From assembly GCA_964592645.1 (NCBI GenBank), contig CAZQFV010000007.1, positions 62,001 through 126,000 of the forward strand: a DNA stretch of 64,000 nucleotides. The letters are read 5' to 3'. The notes under the pieces were generated by a model. The model had not been told where the DNA came from, did not search any database, and was given only the letters and a program-made list of their open reading frames with translations. Below are positions 25,796-34,527 of the stretch, piece after piece (within the stretch, counting starts at the first letter, position 1; every line of letters starts with the position of its first letter). The DNA is from CAZQFV01 sp964592645. GTDB taxonomy: Bacteria; Chloroflexota; Chloroflexia; DTKN01. The position numbers and the translations under genes were made by a program.

Positions 25796-27085
25796 ATGCG
25801 CCTGGCATGGGTTTCGCCGCTCCCGCCGGCCCGCAGCGGGATCGCCGATTACAGCGCCGAGCTCCTGCCGGCGCTGGATAGGGCGGCCGACGTCACCCTC
25901 TTCGCCCCCGATCCCTGGGACGCCGCGCTGCTTCCTGGGCGGCGAATCTTTCCCCTGACCGCGCTCCCGGAGCAGGCGGCCGGCCGGGACCTGGTCGTCT
26001 ACCACATAGGGAACAATCCGTTCCACGTGGAGATCTACGACCTGGCTATGCGGCTGCCCGGCGTGGTGGTGCTGCACGACTATGTGCTGCACCACCTGGT
26101 GGCGCGCTGCACCCTTCAGCGCGGTGACCTGGCCGGTTATGCCTGGCATCAGGCCTACGAACGGGGGGCGGCCGGCGCCGCCGCCGCCATCCGCCGGGCC
26201 CTGCGCGTCTATAGCGAGCGAGAGCAGTTCCTCGATCCGCTCAATCGCGCCCTCCTCGACCGCTGTCGTGGCGCCATCGTCCACAGCCGCCGGGCGGCGG
26301 ACCGTATCCGGCAATTCCACCCCACCCTGCCGCTGGCCCACGTGCCGCACCACCGGGCGCCGCCCCTGCCGGCACCCAGGGAGGAATCCCGCCGCCTTCT
26401 GGGCATCGCCCCGCACGAGGTCGTCCTGGCCTCGTTTGGCTTTATCACCCCCAGCAAGGGGGTAGACAGCCTGCTGCGCGCCTATGCCCGGCTGCGCCCG
26501 CAATACCCTCATCTGCGCTGTTTCCTGGTGGGCGAGCCCGAACCGGGGATGGACCTGGCCGGCCGGCTGGCGCGGTTGGGGCTGGAGCAGGAGGTGACGA
26601 TCACCGGATACATCGACATGGAGAGCTTCTACGGCTACATAGCGGCCTGCGACATTGCCGTTGCCCTGCGCTACCCCACGGCCGGCGAGACCTCGGGAGC
26701 CCTGCTGCGGCTGCTGGGCAGCGGCAAGGCGGTGATCACTTCCAACCTGCAGCAGTTTGCCGAGTGGCCCGACGATGTCTGTCTGAAAGTGGATCCCGGT
26801 CCGCGCCAGGACCCGATGCTCCGTTTCTACCTGCAACGACTGTTGGAGGACCCTTCTCTGCGCGCGGCCCTGGGGGAGAACGCCCGGCGCTACGTCGAGG
26901 CGCACCACGCCCTGGAGCGTTCGTCCGCAGCCTACCTGGCGTTCCTGCGCCGAGTAGCCGGCCGGACATCAGAAGGAGGAAGCGATGACCCTGGAAAAGA
27001 GCGCCCTCTGCCGCCTTCCCTGGTCCAAGAACGACAACCCCATCGCTTGGCTGGAGATCACCGACATCTGCAACCTGCGCTGTGA
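25796..27085 (+). CDS. GT4 family glycosyltransferase
   Basis: 429 residues. The N-terminal GT-B fold begins RLAWVSPLPPARSGIADYS, typical of GT4 enzymes, and the C-terminal nucleotide-sugar domain has SFGFITPSKGVDSLLRAYA, VTITGYIDMESFYGYIAACD and LRYPTAGETSG with the conserved E. It transfers a sugar from a nucleotide donor to an unknown acceptor. The last ~35 residues (after RVAGRTSEGG) read through the ribosome site and first 101 bases of the next gene in another frame. This suggests loss of the original stop codon by a small mutation, so the functional protein likely ends near residue 395. Confidence 0.85.
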   Translation: MRLAWVSPLPPARSGIADYSAELLPALDRAADVTLFAPDPWDAALLPGRRIFPLTALPEQAAGRDLVVYHIGNNPFHVEIYDLAMRLPGVVVLHDYVLHHLVARCTLQRGDLAGYAWHQAYERGAAGAAAAIRRALRVYSEREQFLDPLNRALLDRCRGAIVHSRRAADRIRQFHPTLPLAHVPHHRAPPLPAPREESRRLLGIAPHEVVLASFGFITPSKGVDSLLRAYARLRPQYPHLRCFLVGEPEPGMDLAGRLARLGLEQEVTITGYIDMESFYGYIAACDIAVALRYPTAGETSGALLRLLGSGKAVITSNLQQFAEWPDDVCLKVDPGPRQDPMLRFYLQRLLEDPSLRAALGENARRYVEAHHALERSSAAYLAFLRRVAGRTSEGGSDDPGKERPLPPSLVQERQPHRLAGDHRHLQPAL

Positions 27086-28262
27086 AGGCTGCTATCGCCA
27101 GAAGCTGTCCGGACACAAGCCCCTGGAGGAGATCCGCGAAGAGGTCCGCTTTTTCAAGCGCTGGCGCAACCCCGACAACGTCTCCATCGCCGGCGGCGAA
27201 CCGCTGCTCCATCCCCAGATCGTGGACATCGTGGCGCTGATCGCGGAGAGCGGGATGAAGCCGATCATCCTGACCAACGCGGCCAGGCTGACGCCCGAAC
27301 TCCTGCGCGAGCTCAAACGGGCCGGCCTGGCCGGCTTCACCCTGCACATCGACAGCCACCAGGGCCGGCCGCATTGGGAGGGCCGGGACGAGGCCGCGCA
27401 CAACGAGCTACGCCAACATTACGCCGACATGATAGCGGCCGAAAGGGGGATCACCGCCGTCTTCAACTCCACGGTCTACCCGAGTACCTTTCACGAGATC
27501 CCCGCCGTCGTCCGCTGGGCCCAGGCCAACATCGAGCGGGTGCACGGCATGGTCTTTATCACCTATCGCGTGTTCCCGACCCGGGAGACGATCGCCTTCG
27601 ACCGCGAGGGGCATGCGGTCGACGCGGAACAACTCAGCTACAGCGGCACGCCGTTGGAGGAATTCAGCACCAGCACCCAGGTATATGAGCTTATCAAAGG
27701 GTTCTGCCCGGAGTACGAACCGTCCGGCTACTTGGGGGGGACCGTTCGCCACGACTCCATCAAGTGGCTGGTCGGCGTGACCATCGGCTCCCGGCACCGT
27801 ATGTACGGTTCGATCGGTAAAAAGACTATGGAGTTGTCCCAGTTCTGGCATCACCTCTTCCGCGGCACCTATCTGGCCTACATGACCCGGTTCCGGATGC
27901 CCGCCATTGCCTTTCTGCTGGGCTTCTGGGACCGCTCGCTGGGGCAGGCGGCGCGAAACTGGCTGCGCGACATGGTGCGGCATCCCGGGCGCCTCTTCAC
28001 CGGCCTGCGGCTGCAGACCATCGGCATCATCCAGGCCCCCGACCAACTGCCCAGCGGCCAGGGCGATATGTGCGATAGCTGCCCGGATATGACCGTCTGG
28101 AACGGCACGCTGGTCCACTCCTGCCGGATGGACGAGTACCGCCTGTTCGGCGACCTGCTGACCGTGCTGGACCGGGACAAGGTGGAGCCGCAGCCCATGC
28201 CCGAGGTCGTCCCCCAGGAGCCGGTCCCCCTGCCCAGGACGCGCGATCCGGGTGTCCCCTGA
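26985..28262 (+). CDS. Radical SAM protein with extra C-terminal cysteine motif
   Basis: 425 residues. The cluster motif CNLRCEGC is at 29-36 and the SAM-binding GGEP at 70-73. Residues ~140-370 are unlike SPASM enzymes and include a hydrophobic helical section (YLAYMTRFRMPAIAFLLGFW). Near the end CDSCPDMTVWNGTLVHSC may bind a second cluster. The architecture is reminiscent of membrane-lipid or large-substrate radical SAM enzymes, but I cannot name its reaction. ATG follows AAGGAGGAAG. It overlaps the GT4 gene by 101 bases and is the last gene of the operon. Confidence 0.82.
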   Translation: MTLEKSALCRLPWSKNDNPIAWLEITDICNLRCEGCYRQKLSGHKPLEEIREEVRFFKRWRNPDNVSIAGGEPLLHPQIVDIVALIAESGMKPIILTNAARLTPELLRELKRAGLAGFTLHIDSHQGRPHWEGRDEAAHNELRQHYADMIAAERGITAVFNSTVYPSTFHEIPAVVRWAQANIERVHGMVFITYRVFPTRETIAFDREGHAVDAEQLSYSGTPLEEFSTSTQVYELIKGFCPEYEPSGYLGGTVRHDSIKWLVGVTIGSRHRMYGSIGKKTMELSQFWHHLFRGTYLAYMTRFRMPAIAFLLGFWDRSLGQAARNWLRDMVRHPGRLFTGLRLQTIGIIQAPDQLPSGQGDMCDSCPDMTVWNGTLVHSCRMDEYRLFGDLLTVLDRDKVEPQPMPEVVPQEPVPLPRTRDPGVP

Positions 28263-28392
28263 TCTTGGGGAAACCCCGCGAGAGTTCGGGTGGGCAGGGA
28301 GTCCTTTTGCCGGGAGGCCCAGTTCCCACAATGCGCCGGCCCGAGGCGAGTTGGCCCCCCCCGCATCTCTGGAAGTTGCAGACGGGTTTTAC

Positions 28393-28421
28393 TTGCATCG
28401 CCCGGCGGGTTGCGCTATACT
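28393..28421 (+). promoter_or_regulatory. Sigma-70 promoter of the DMSO-reductase-type operon
   Basis: TTGCAT (28393-28398) and TATACT (28416-28421), 17-base spacing, with the start codon at 28465. The rest of the 202-base gap after the radical SAM gene shows no gene. Confidence 0.7.
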
Positions 28422-28464
28422 GCTTTCCGATGGCCCTGCTACGGGGTCGTTTCGGGTGAGGAAA

Positions 28465-30822
28465 ATGACCGGCACGCGAACGCGGACCAACTCGTCGGGA
28501 AGCGCTCTCCTGCGGCGCCTCCTCCGCCCCCTCCGCCGGCGCTCCTCCCCGCCGGCCGGTGAGGAGCGCCTGGTGCGCGTCGGCTGCCCGGCGCACAACT
28601 GCGGCGGGCGCTGCCTCTTGATCGCCCATGTCCGGGACGGGCGCATCGTCCGCCTGGAGACCGACGACCGCCCCGACGCCGTCGCCGCGCCGCAGTTGCG
28701 CGCCTGCCCCCGCGGGCGGGCCTATCTGCGCCGCCAGTACCACCCCGACCGGCTGCTCTACCCACTGCGGCGGGTGGGGCCGCGCGGCGCGGGCCGCTTC
28801 GAGCGCCTCTCCTGGGACGAGGCCCTGGACATCGTGGCCTGGGAGTTCAGCCGGGTGCGCGAGACGTACGGCAACGGTGCCCTCTTTGTTCCCTACGGCA
28901 CCGGCAGCTACAACCAGCTGAACGGCTCGCAGACGGCGCGCCGGCTGATGAACCTGTTCGGCGGCTGCCTGGGCTTTTACAACTCCTACTCCTGGGCGGC
29001 GATCAACGCCGCTACCCCCTACGTCTTTGGCACCCTGCGCACCGGCAACCAGCGCCAGGACTGGCTCAACGCGCGCTACATCCTGATGTGGGGCTGGAAC
29101 CCGGCCGAGATGCGCGACGGCACCAACAGCGACTATTTCGTGAAGCTGGCCCGACAGAACGGCGCCCGCGTCGTCTGCATCGACCCGCGCTACACCCCCA
29201 GCGCCGTGGCCCTGGCCGACGAGTGGGTGCCCATCCGCCCCGGCACCGACGTCGCCATGATGAGCGCTATGGCCTATGTGCTGATCCGCGAAGGGCTCTA
29301 CGACGCCGGCTTTGTGCGCACCCACTGCCTGGGTTTCGACGCTTCCCAAATGCCCCCCGGCTACGCGGCAAAAGAGAGCTATGCCGACTACATCCTGGGC
29401 ACGCGCGACGGCGTGCCCAAGACGCCGGAGTGGGCCGAGGCCATCACCACGGTGCCGCGGGAGACCATTGTCCGCCTCGCCCGCGAGTATGGCACGATCA
29501 AGCCGGGCGTGCTCTACCAGGGCTACGGCATGCAGCGCCGGGCCTACGGCGAGCAGGTGGTGCGCGCCGGCTGCGTGCTGGCGGCCATCACCGGCAATGT
29601 CGGCATCCCCGGCGGGTGGGCCAGCGGACTGGCCCTGCCCCCCGACGGCGGGCCGCTGGAGGAGGCAGTCTTCCCCCTGGGCCGCAACCCGGTGCCGGCC
29701 CGCATCCCGGTCTTTCTGTGGACCGAGGCGGTGCTGCGCGGCCGCGAACTGACCGCCGCGGATGGGCTCCTCGGCGCCGACCACCTGGACAGCGACATCA
29801 AGCTGATCTATGCCGTGGCCAGCAACGCGCTGATCAATCAGCACGCCAACATCAACCGCACCGCGGCCATCCTGCGCGACGAGAGCAAGGTCGAGTTTCT
29901 TGTCGTCCAGGACAACTTTCTCACCCCCACGGCGCGCTTCGCCGACCTGGTGCTCCCGGCCTGTACCCAGTTCGAGACCTGGGGAGTAGAGGACGGTTGG
30001 AAATACGGCGACGAGGTCCTGCTGATGCCCAAGCTGGTCGAGCCGCCGGGAGAGTGCCAAAGCGATTACCGCATCTGCGCCCAGATCGCCGAACGCCTGG
30101 GCCTGGGCGAGGCCTACACCGAGGGGCGCGACGAGCGTGCCTGGGTGGAATGGTGCCTGGACCGTTACCGCGAGGCGCGTTTCCCGGAGCTGCCGACCCT
30201 GGAGGAGTTTGTCCGCTCCAACATCGGGGTCTATGCCAACGCCGTGACCCATCCGGCCGTCGCTTTCGCCGACTTTCGCGCCGATCCGGAAGGGCACCCG
30301 CTGGACACCCCCTCGGGCAAGATCGAGATCTTTTCGCCGCGGCTGTACGAGATGGGCCGGCCGGACGAGATCCCCGCCGTGCCCAAGTACATCCCGGAGT
30401 GGGAGAGCCCCTTTGGCCCCGAGGCCCGGCAGTACCCCCTGCAGGCCATCGGCCACCACTCCATGCGGCGGGTGCACTCCACCCATGAGAACGTCGACTG
30501 GCTGGAGGAGGCCTTTCCGCAGCGCCTCTTCCTAAACCCCCTGGACGCCGCACCGCGCGGCATCCGGGACGGCGACCTGGTACGGGCGTACAACGACCGC
30601 GGGGCGATCGTCCTCCCCTGCCGGCTGACGGAGCGCATCCTGCCGGGGGTGGTGGACATCCCGCAGGGCGCCTGGTGGACGCCGGACGCGCAGGGCGTGG
30701 ACCGCCGCGGCTCGGTCAACGTGCTGACCTCGGAGCGCTGGACGCCGCTGGCCTTGGGAACGGCGCAGCATACGATCATGGTGGAGGTGGAGCGAGAAGG
30801 GCGCGAATCAGCGGAGCGTTGA
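28465..30822 (+). CDS. DMSO reductase family molybdopterin oxidoreductase, catalytic subunit
   Basis: 785 residues. The N-terminal [4Fe-4S] motif uses C41, C46, C50 and C81. The bis-MGD-binding regions follow in order: MWGWNPAEMRDGTNSDYF, CIDPRYTPSA, LYQGYGMQRRAYGEQ, and the C-terminal cap with GHHSMRRVHSTHENVDW. A serine-rich segment at the active-site position (YNSYSWAA) fits the Ser-ligated DmsA-like branch. Family members reduce S- or N-oxides or related electron acceptors; the substrate is unknown. No twin-arginine signal is visible, although ATG 28465 agrees with the promoter and with GTGAGGA. B and C subunits follow. Confidence 0.9.
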   Translation: MTGTRTRTNSSGSALLRRLLRPLRRRSSPPAGEERLVRVGCPAHNCGGRCLLIAHVRDGRIVRLETDDRPDAVAAPQLRACPRGRAYLRRQYHPDRLLYPLRRVGPRGAGRFERLSWDEALDIVAWEFSRVRETYGNGALFVPYGTGSYNQLNGSQTARRLMNLFGGCLGFYNSYSWAAINAATPYVFGTLRTGNQRQDWLNARYILMWGWNPAEMRDGTNSDYFVKLARQNGARVVCIDPRYTPSAVALADEWVPIRPGTDVAMMSAMAYVLIREGLYDAGFVRTHCLGFDASQMPPGYAAKESYADYILGTRDGVPKTPEWAEAITTVPRETIVRLAREYGTIKPGVLYQGYGMQRRAYGEQVVRAGCVLAAITGNVGIPGGWASGLALPPDGGPLEEAVFPLGRNPVPARIPVFLWTEAVLRGRELTAADGLLGADHLDSDIKLIYAVASNALINQHANINRTAAILRDESKVEFLVVQDNFLTPTARFADLVLPACTQFETWGVEDGWKYGDEVLLMPKLVEPPGECQSDYRICAQIAERLGLGEAYTEGRDERAWVEWCLDRYREARFPELPTLEEFVRSNIGVYANAVTHPAVAFADFRADPEGHPLDTPSGKIEIFSPRLYEMGRPDEIPAVPKYIPEWESPFGPEARQYPLQAIGHHSMRRVHSTHENVDWLEEAFPQRLFLNPLDAAPRGIRDGDLVRAYNDRGAIVLPCRLTERILPGVVDIPQGAWWTPDAQGVDRRGSVNVLTSERWTPLALGTAQHTIMVEVEREGRESAER

Positions 30823-30855
30823 TCCGCGGACTCGTTGATTCACCGACTCCAAACG

Positions 30856-31521
30856 ATGTCTACCCAATACGCTTTCTACTTCGACGCCTCTTCCTGTTCC
30901 GGCTGCAAGTCCTGCCAGGTCGCCTGCAAGGACCGCCACGGCCTGCGGGTGGGGCTGCTGTGGCGGCGGGTCTACGAGGTAACGGAAGGCGGCTGGGAGC
31001 GCCGCGGGGCGGCCTGGGTGCCCCATGTCCGCGCCTACCACGTCTCGCTGGCCTGCAACCACTGCCAGCGGCCGATCTGTGTCGAGGTCTGCCCGGCGGG
31101 GGCCATCCGCCGGCGGGCCGATGGTATCGTGCTGCTCGACTCCGAGAAGTGTATCGGCTGCCAGTACTGCCGATGGGCCTGCCCGTATGGAGCGCCGCAG
31201 TACGACGCGGAGAACGGGTTCATGACCAAGTGTAACTTCTGTGTCGAGGACATCGACGCCGGCCGGCCGCCGGCCTGCGTGGCCGCCTGCCCTATGCGGG
31301 CCCTGGAGTTTGGCGACCGTGCCGAACTCCAGGCCCGTCACGGCCCGCTGCCCGCCCTGTTCCCGTTGCCCGCCGGCGAGCTCACCGACCCGGGCCTGCT
31401 GCTGACCCAACCCCTCCTTTCTCCCCCGCCGCATGTGGCGGCTCCCCCTCTCCCCTCCCCCACTGGGGCCGGGGGGAGGGAAGAGGCCCGCATCGCCAAC
31501 CGCGAGGAGGTGGGCGGATGA
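30856..31521 (+). CDS. Four-cluster ferredoxin subunit (DmsB-like)
   Basis: 221 residues. Four cysteine groups (CSGCKSCQVAC, CNHCQRPICVEVC, CIGCQYCRWAC, CNFCVEDID then CVAAC) bind four iron-sulfur clusters that carry electrons between the membrane subunit and the molybdenum subunit. The C-terminal 45 residues are Pro-rich and low in complexity. The ATG at 30856 has no clear ribosome site; an in-frame TTG at 30835 is an alternative. Its stop overlaps the next ATG. Confidence 0.92.
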   Translation: MSTQYAFYFDASSCSGCKSCQVACKDRHGLRVGLLWRRVYEVTEGGWERRGAAWVPHVRAYHVSLACNHCQRPICVEVCPAGAIRRRADGIVLLDSEKCIGCQYCRWACPYGAPQYDAENGFMTKCNFCVEDIDAGRPPACVAACPMRALEFGDRAELQARHGPLPALFPLPAGELTDPGLLLTQPLLSPPPHVAAPPLPSPTGAGGREEARIANREEVGG

Positions 31522-32375
31522 AGGAGCGCGCGCTCGTCGCCTTCACCCTCCTGGCCCAGCTCGCGGTTGGCGCCTATGGCGTGCTCGGGGCGATCTATCT
31601 CCAGGTGTGCCGGGAGGTGGGGCCGCAGACGGCCCGCCTACAGACCCGCTGGGGTTTCCTGGCCGCCGCCGGGCTGATGGTGCTGGCCATGGGCGCCGCG
31701 CTGCTGCACCTGGGGACGCCGCTCTTGGCCTGGCGGGCGCTGTGGAACGTGCGCTCCTCCTGGCTGAGCCGCGAGATACTGGCCACCCTGCTCTTTAGCG
31801 CGGCGAGCGCGGCCTGGGCCGGGCTGCTGTGGTTCGATCGGGGGGCCCCCTGGGTACAACAGACCGTTTACTGGTTGGGGGCCGTCTGGGGGCTGGCCTT
31901 GCTCCTGGGTATGTCTTGGGCCTATCGGCTGCGCACGGTGCCGGCCTGGGATACGTGGGCCACGCCGGCCTCGTTCCTGACCACGGCGCTGCTCCTGGGC
32001 GGGCCGGGGGCCTGGATGGCGGTGGCCGCCGTTCCCCATCTGGCCCCGCCGCCGTGGCTGCCGCGGGCCTTGCCGCTGGGCGTGATCGGGCTCCTGAGCG
32101 GCGAACTGCTCTGTCTGCCGCTGTGGCTGGCCGGGCTGGCCGGCCGCCCGGGAGCCGCCGCCGAGTCGCTGCGGCGGCTCACCCGGGAAGGGCGGGCGCT
32201 CTTCCAAGGCCGGCTGGTGCTGATCATCGTCGGCATCGCCCTGGCCGGTGCCCTGCTTACTCCGCCGGGAGCGGCCGGGGGGCTGCTCCTGGCCGCCACC
32301 TTCCTCGTCCTGCTGATCGCCGAGATCCTGGGGCGAGTGCTCTTTTACGCGGCCTATGCCCGCGAAGGCGTATAA
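31518..32375 (+). CDS. Membrane anchor subunit (DmsC-like)
   Basis: 285 residues, eight predicted membrane helices, matching DmsC. It oxidises quinol and anchors the enzyme. The first helix pair (LVAFTLLAQLAVGAYGVLGA) and the LHLGTPLLAWRAL segment are typical. ATG overlaps the ferredoxin-subunit stop (ATGA) and follows GAGGAGGTG. Completes an A-B-C operon. Confidence 0.9.
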   Translation: MKERALVAFTLLAQLAVGAYGVLGAIYLQVCREVGPQTARLQTRWGFLAAAGLMVLAMGAALLHLGTPLLAWRALWNVRSSWLSREILATLLFSAASAAWAGLLWFDRGAPWVQQTVYWLGAVWGLALLLGMSWAYRLRTVPAWDTWATPASFLTTALLLGGPGAWMAVAAVPHLAPPPWLPRALPLGVIGLLSGELLCLPLWLAGLAGRPGAAAESLRRLTREGRALFQGRLVLIIVGIALAGALLTPPGAAGGLLLAATFLVLLIAEILGRVLFYAAYAREGV

Positions 32376-32455
32376 CCGGGATCGAAACCCGGCGTGGGGC
32401 GGGCAAGGGGATCGAACCGCGGTCGATTTTGCAGTTCCTGGACAGCGGAGGTCGG

Positions 32456-32986
32456 ATGCCAAAGAGGACGAAACGGGTTTACGAAACCGCGCTCGATACC
32501 ACAACCGGCCTGTACGACGGCCGGTCGATCCGCCTGCGCATGGCGGAAGAGGTCGAACGGTCACGCCGCTATCGCTACTCGGTCTCGCTGGTGTTGGTCG
32601 TTTTTGTATGTGCCGAGGCATGGCAGGCCGAGGAGCGTGTCCGCCAGTTGGCCGAGCTCCTGGAACGGCATGTGCGCGCCGTGGACATCGTCGCCCGCTG
32701 CGAACAGGACGGCCTGGCGCTGCTGCTGCCGCACACCGGGGAGGAGGGCGCCCGCCAACTGGCCGAGCGGGTCTATGACCTGGCCACGGTGATGCAGTTG
32801 CCGGCCGGCCTCGGCGGGCGGCCGGCCGCGGTGCGCGTGGGCATCCTCACCGTGCCGCCGGACTATGCGGGCAACGCTGCCGCGCTGGTGGATATGGCCG
32901 AGGAGGCGCTGCACAAGACCGAGAGAAAGGGCTCGTACTGCACCGTGCTTCCCCCACCGCCGGTGGGCGGCGGGCCGGTGCAGTAG
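32456..32986 (+). CDS. Degenerate GGDEF-domain protein
   Basis: 176 residues. The start DTTTGLYDGRSIRLRMAEEVERS and the strand SLVLVVF match diguanylate cyclase domains. At the place of the catalytic GGDEF loop it reads RCEQDGLALLLP (residues ~81-92), so the GGDEF signature and metal ligands are missing. It should not make c-di-GMP, but may bind a nucleotide or a partner. Short GGAGG site four bases before ATG. It lies 80 bases after the anchor subunit gene, possibly in the same transcript. Confidence 0.75.
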   Translation: MPKRTKRVYETALDTTTGLYDGRSIRLRMAEEVERSRRYRYSVSLVLVVFVCAEAWQAEERVRQLAELLERHVRAVDIVARCEQDGLALLLPHTGEEGARQLAERVYDLATVMQLPAGLGGRPAAVRVGILTVPPDYAGNAAALVDMAEEALHKTERKGSYCTVLPPPPVGGGPVQ

Positions 32987-33038
32987 GAAGGGCAAGGGTA
33001 ACAAGCCGCTGTTGGCAGATGGCAGCAGGAGCGAAACG

Positions 33039-34508
33039 ATGCCCAATCAGCGTATTCTGGTCACCGGGGCGAGCGGATACATCGGCCGCAACCTGGTGCC
33101 CCGACTGCTGGAAGCTGGCTACCGGGTGCGCGTGCTGGCGCGCGACGCGGCGAAGCTGCGCGGCCGCGCCTGGTTGGAGCAGGTGGAGGTGGTCCAGGGC
33201 GATGCTCTGGACCCGGCGACCCTGCCGCCGGCCCTGCGGGACATCGATACCGCCTATTACCTGATCCACAGCCTCTGTGCCGGCCCCGCCTTCTCCTCGC
33301 TGGACCAGGAGGCGGCCCGCAACTTTGGCCACGCGGCCCGCGCCGCCGGGGTGCAGCGCATCATCTACCTGGGCGCGCTTGGAGACCCCCAGTCCAGGCT
33401 TTCCCCGCATCTGCGCTCCCGCCAGGACACCGCCGACGCCCTGCGCGAGGCCGGCGTGCCGGTCACCGAGTTCCGCGCCGGCATCATCATCGGCTCCGGC
33501 AGCGGCTCGTTCGAGATGATCCGCTACCTGACCGAACGGATCCCTCTCCTGCCCAGTCCGACCCTCGTCTTTCACCGCATCCAGCCGATCGCTATCCACA
33601 ACGTGCTGGACTACCTGGTTGCCGCCCTGGAGGTGCCATCCAGCGCCGGCCGCACCATCGAGATCGGCGGGAGCGATGTGCTGACCTACCGGGACACGCT
33701 GCTGGGATATGCCCGGGTCCGGGGACTGCGCCGTTTCCTGGTGCCGGTGCCGTTCCTGACCCCCGGCCTGGCCGCCCTCTGGATGAGCGCCCTGACTCCC
33801 GTCTCCTTCCGCATCGCCCAGCCGTTGCTGGAGGGGTTGCACAACGAGGTCGTGGTCCATGACCATACGGCCCGGGATCTGTTTCCCCACATCCGGCTGC
33901 TCGACTATCAGACGGCCCTGCTGCTGGCCGTGGCCGACCTGCATCCGCGCAGCGTGGACACGGCCTGGATTGACGCCCAGTCAAGCCCCCCGGGGGAGCT
34001 GCCGACGGGGACGCTCTCCGTCCGCGAGGGCATGTACATCGACCGGCGCCACCGCACGATCGCCGCCCATCCCACGGTGGTCTGCTCGATCCTGGCCGGC
34101 CTGGGCGGGGAGATGGGCTGGCTCTATGCCAACTGGGCCTGGCGGCTGCGCGGGCTGGTCGACCGGCTGCTGGGCGGCGGGCGCTGGGGCCGGTCCTGCC
34201 CGAACCCCTACGACATCCGCGTGGGCGACACGCTGGACTTTATGCGCGTGGAGGCGCTGGAGCCGGGACAGCTGGTGCGCCTGCGCGACGAGTACAACCC
34301 AGCCGGCAGCTTCTGGCTACAGTGGGAAGCGCGGCCGCTGCCAGACGGCCGGACGCTGCTGACCCAGACCATATTTTTCGCCCCTCATGGGCTGATAGGC
34401 TTGGTCTACTGGCACCTCTTCTCCAGCCTGCACGCACGCATCTTTGCCGGCCTGCTGCGGGAGATTGGACGCAAGGCGGAGGAGTGCAGTCCCCAACTCC
34501 CCAGATAG
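33039..34508 (+). CDS. SDR-type NAD(P)-binding oxidoreductase with DUF2867 C-terminus
   Basis: 489 residues. The N-terminal NmrA/SDR domain has TGASGYIG at 9-16 and the pattern DIDTAYYLIHSL, YLGALGD. Residues ~330-480 match DUF2867 (EMGWLYANWAWRLRGLVDRLLGG, FMRVEALEPGQLVRLRDEY, HGLIGLVYWHLFSSLHARIF). Proteins with this fusion are common in Chloroflexi and actinobacteria and have no settled substrate. AGGAG precedes ATG 33039. The gene follows the GGDEF-like gene by 52 bases. Confidence 0.88.
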   Translation: MPNQRILVTGASGYIGRNLVPRLLEAGYRVRVLARDAAKLRGRAWLEQVEVVQGDALDPATLPPALRDIDTAYYLIHSLCAGPAFSSLDQEAARNFGHAARAAGVQRIIYLGALGDPQSRLSPHLRSRQDTADALREAGVPVTEFRAGIIIGSGSGSFEMIRYLTERIPLLPSPTLVFHRIQPIAIHNVLDYLVAALEVPSSAGRTIEIGGSDVLTYRDTLLGYARVRGLRRFLVPVPFLTPGLAALWMSALTPVSFRIAQPLLEGLHNEVVVHDHTARDLFPHIRLLDYQTALLLAVADLHPRSVDTAWIDAQSSPPGELPTGTLSVREGMYIDRRHRTIAAHPTVVCSILAGLGGEMGWLYANWAWRLRGLVDRLLGGGRWGRSCPNPYDIRVGDTLDFMRVEALEPGQLVRLRDEYNPAGSFWLQWEARPLPDGRTLLTQTIFFAPHGLIGLVYWHLFSSLHARIFAGLLREIGRKAEECSPQLPR

Positions 34509-34527
34509 CGTCGCCGGCCGCGCTGTC

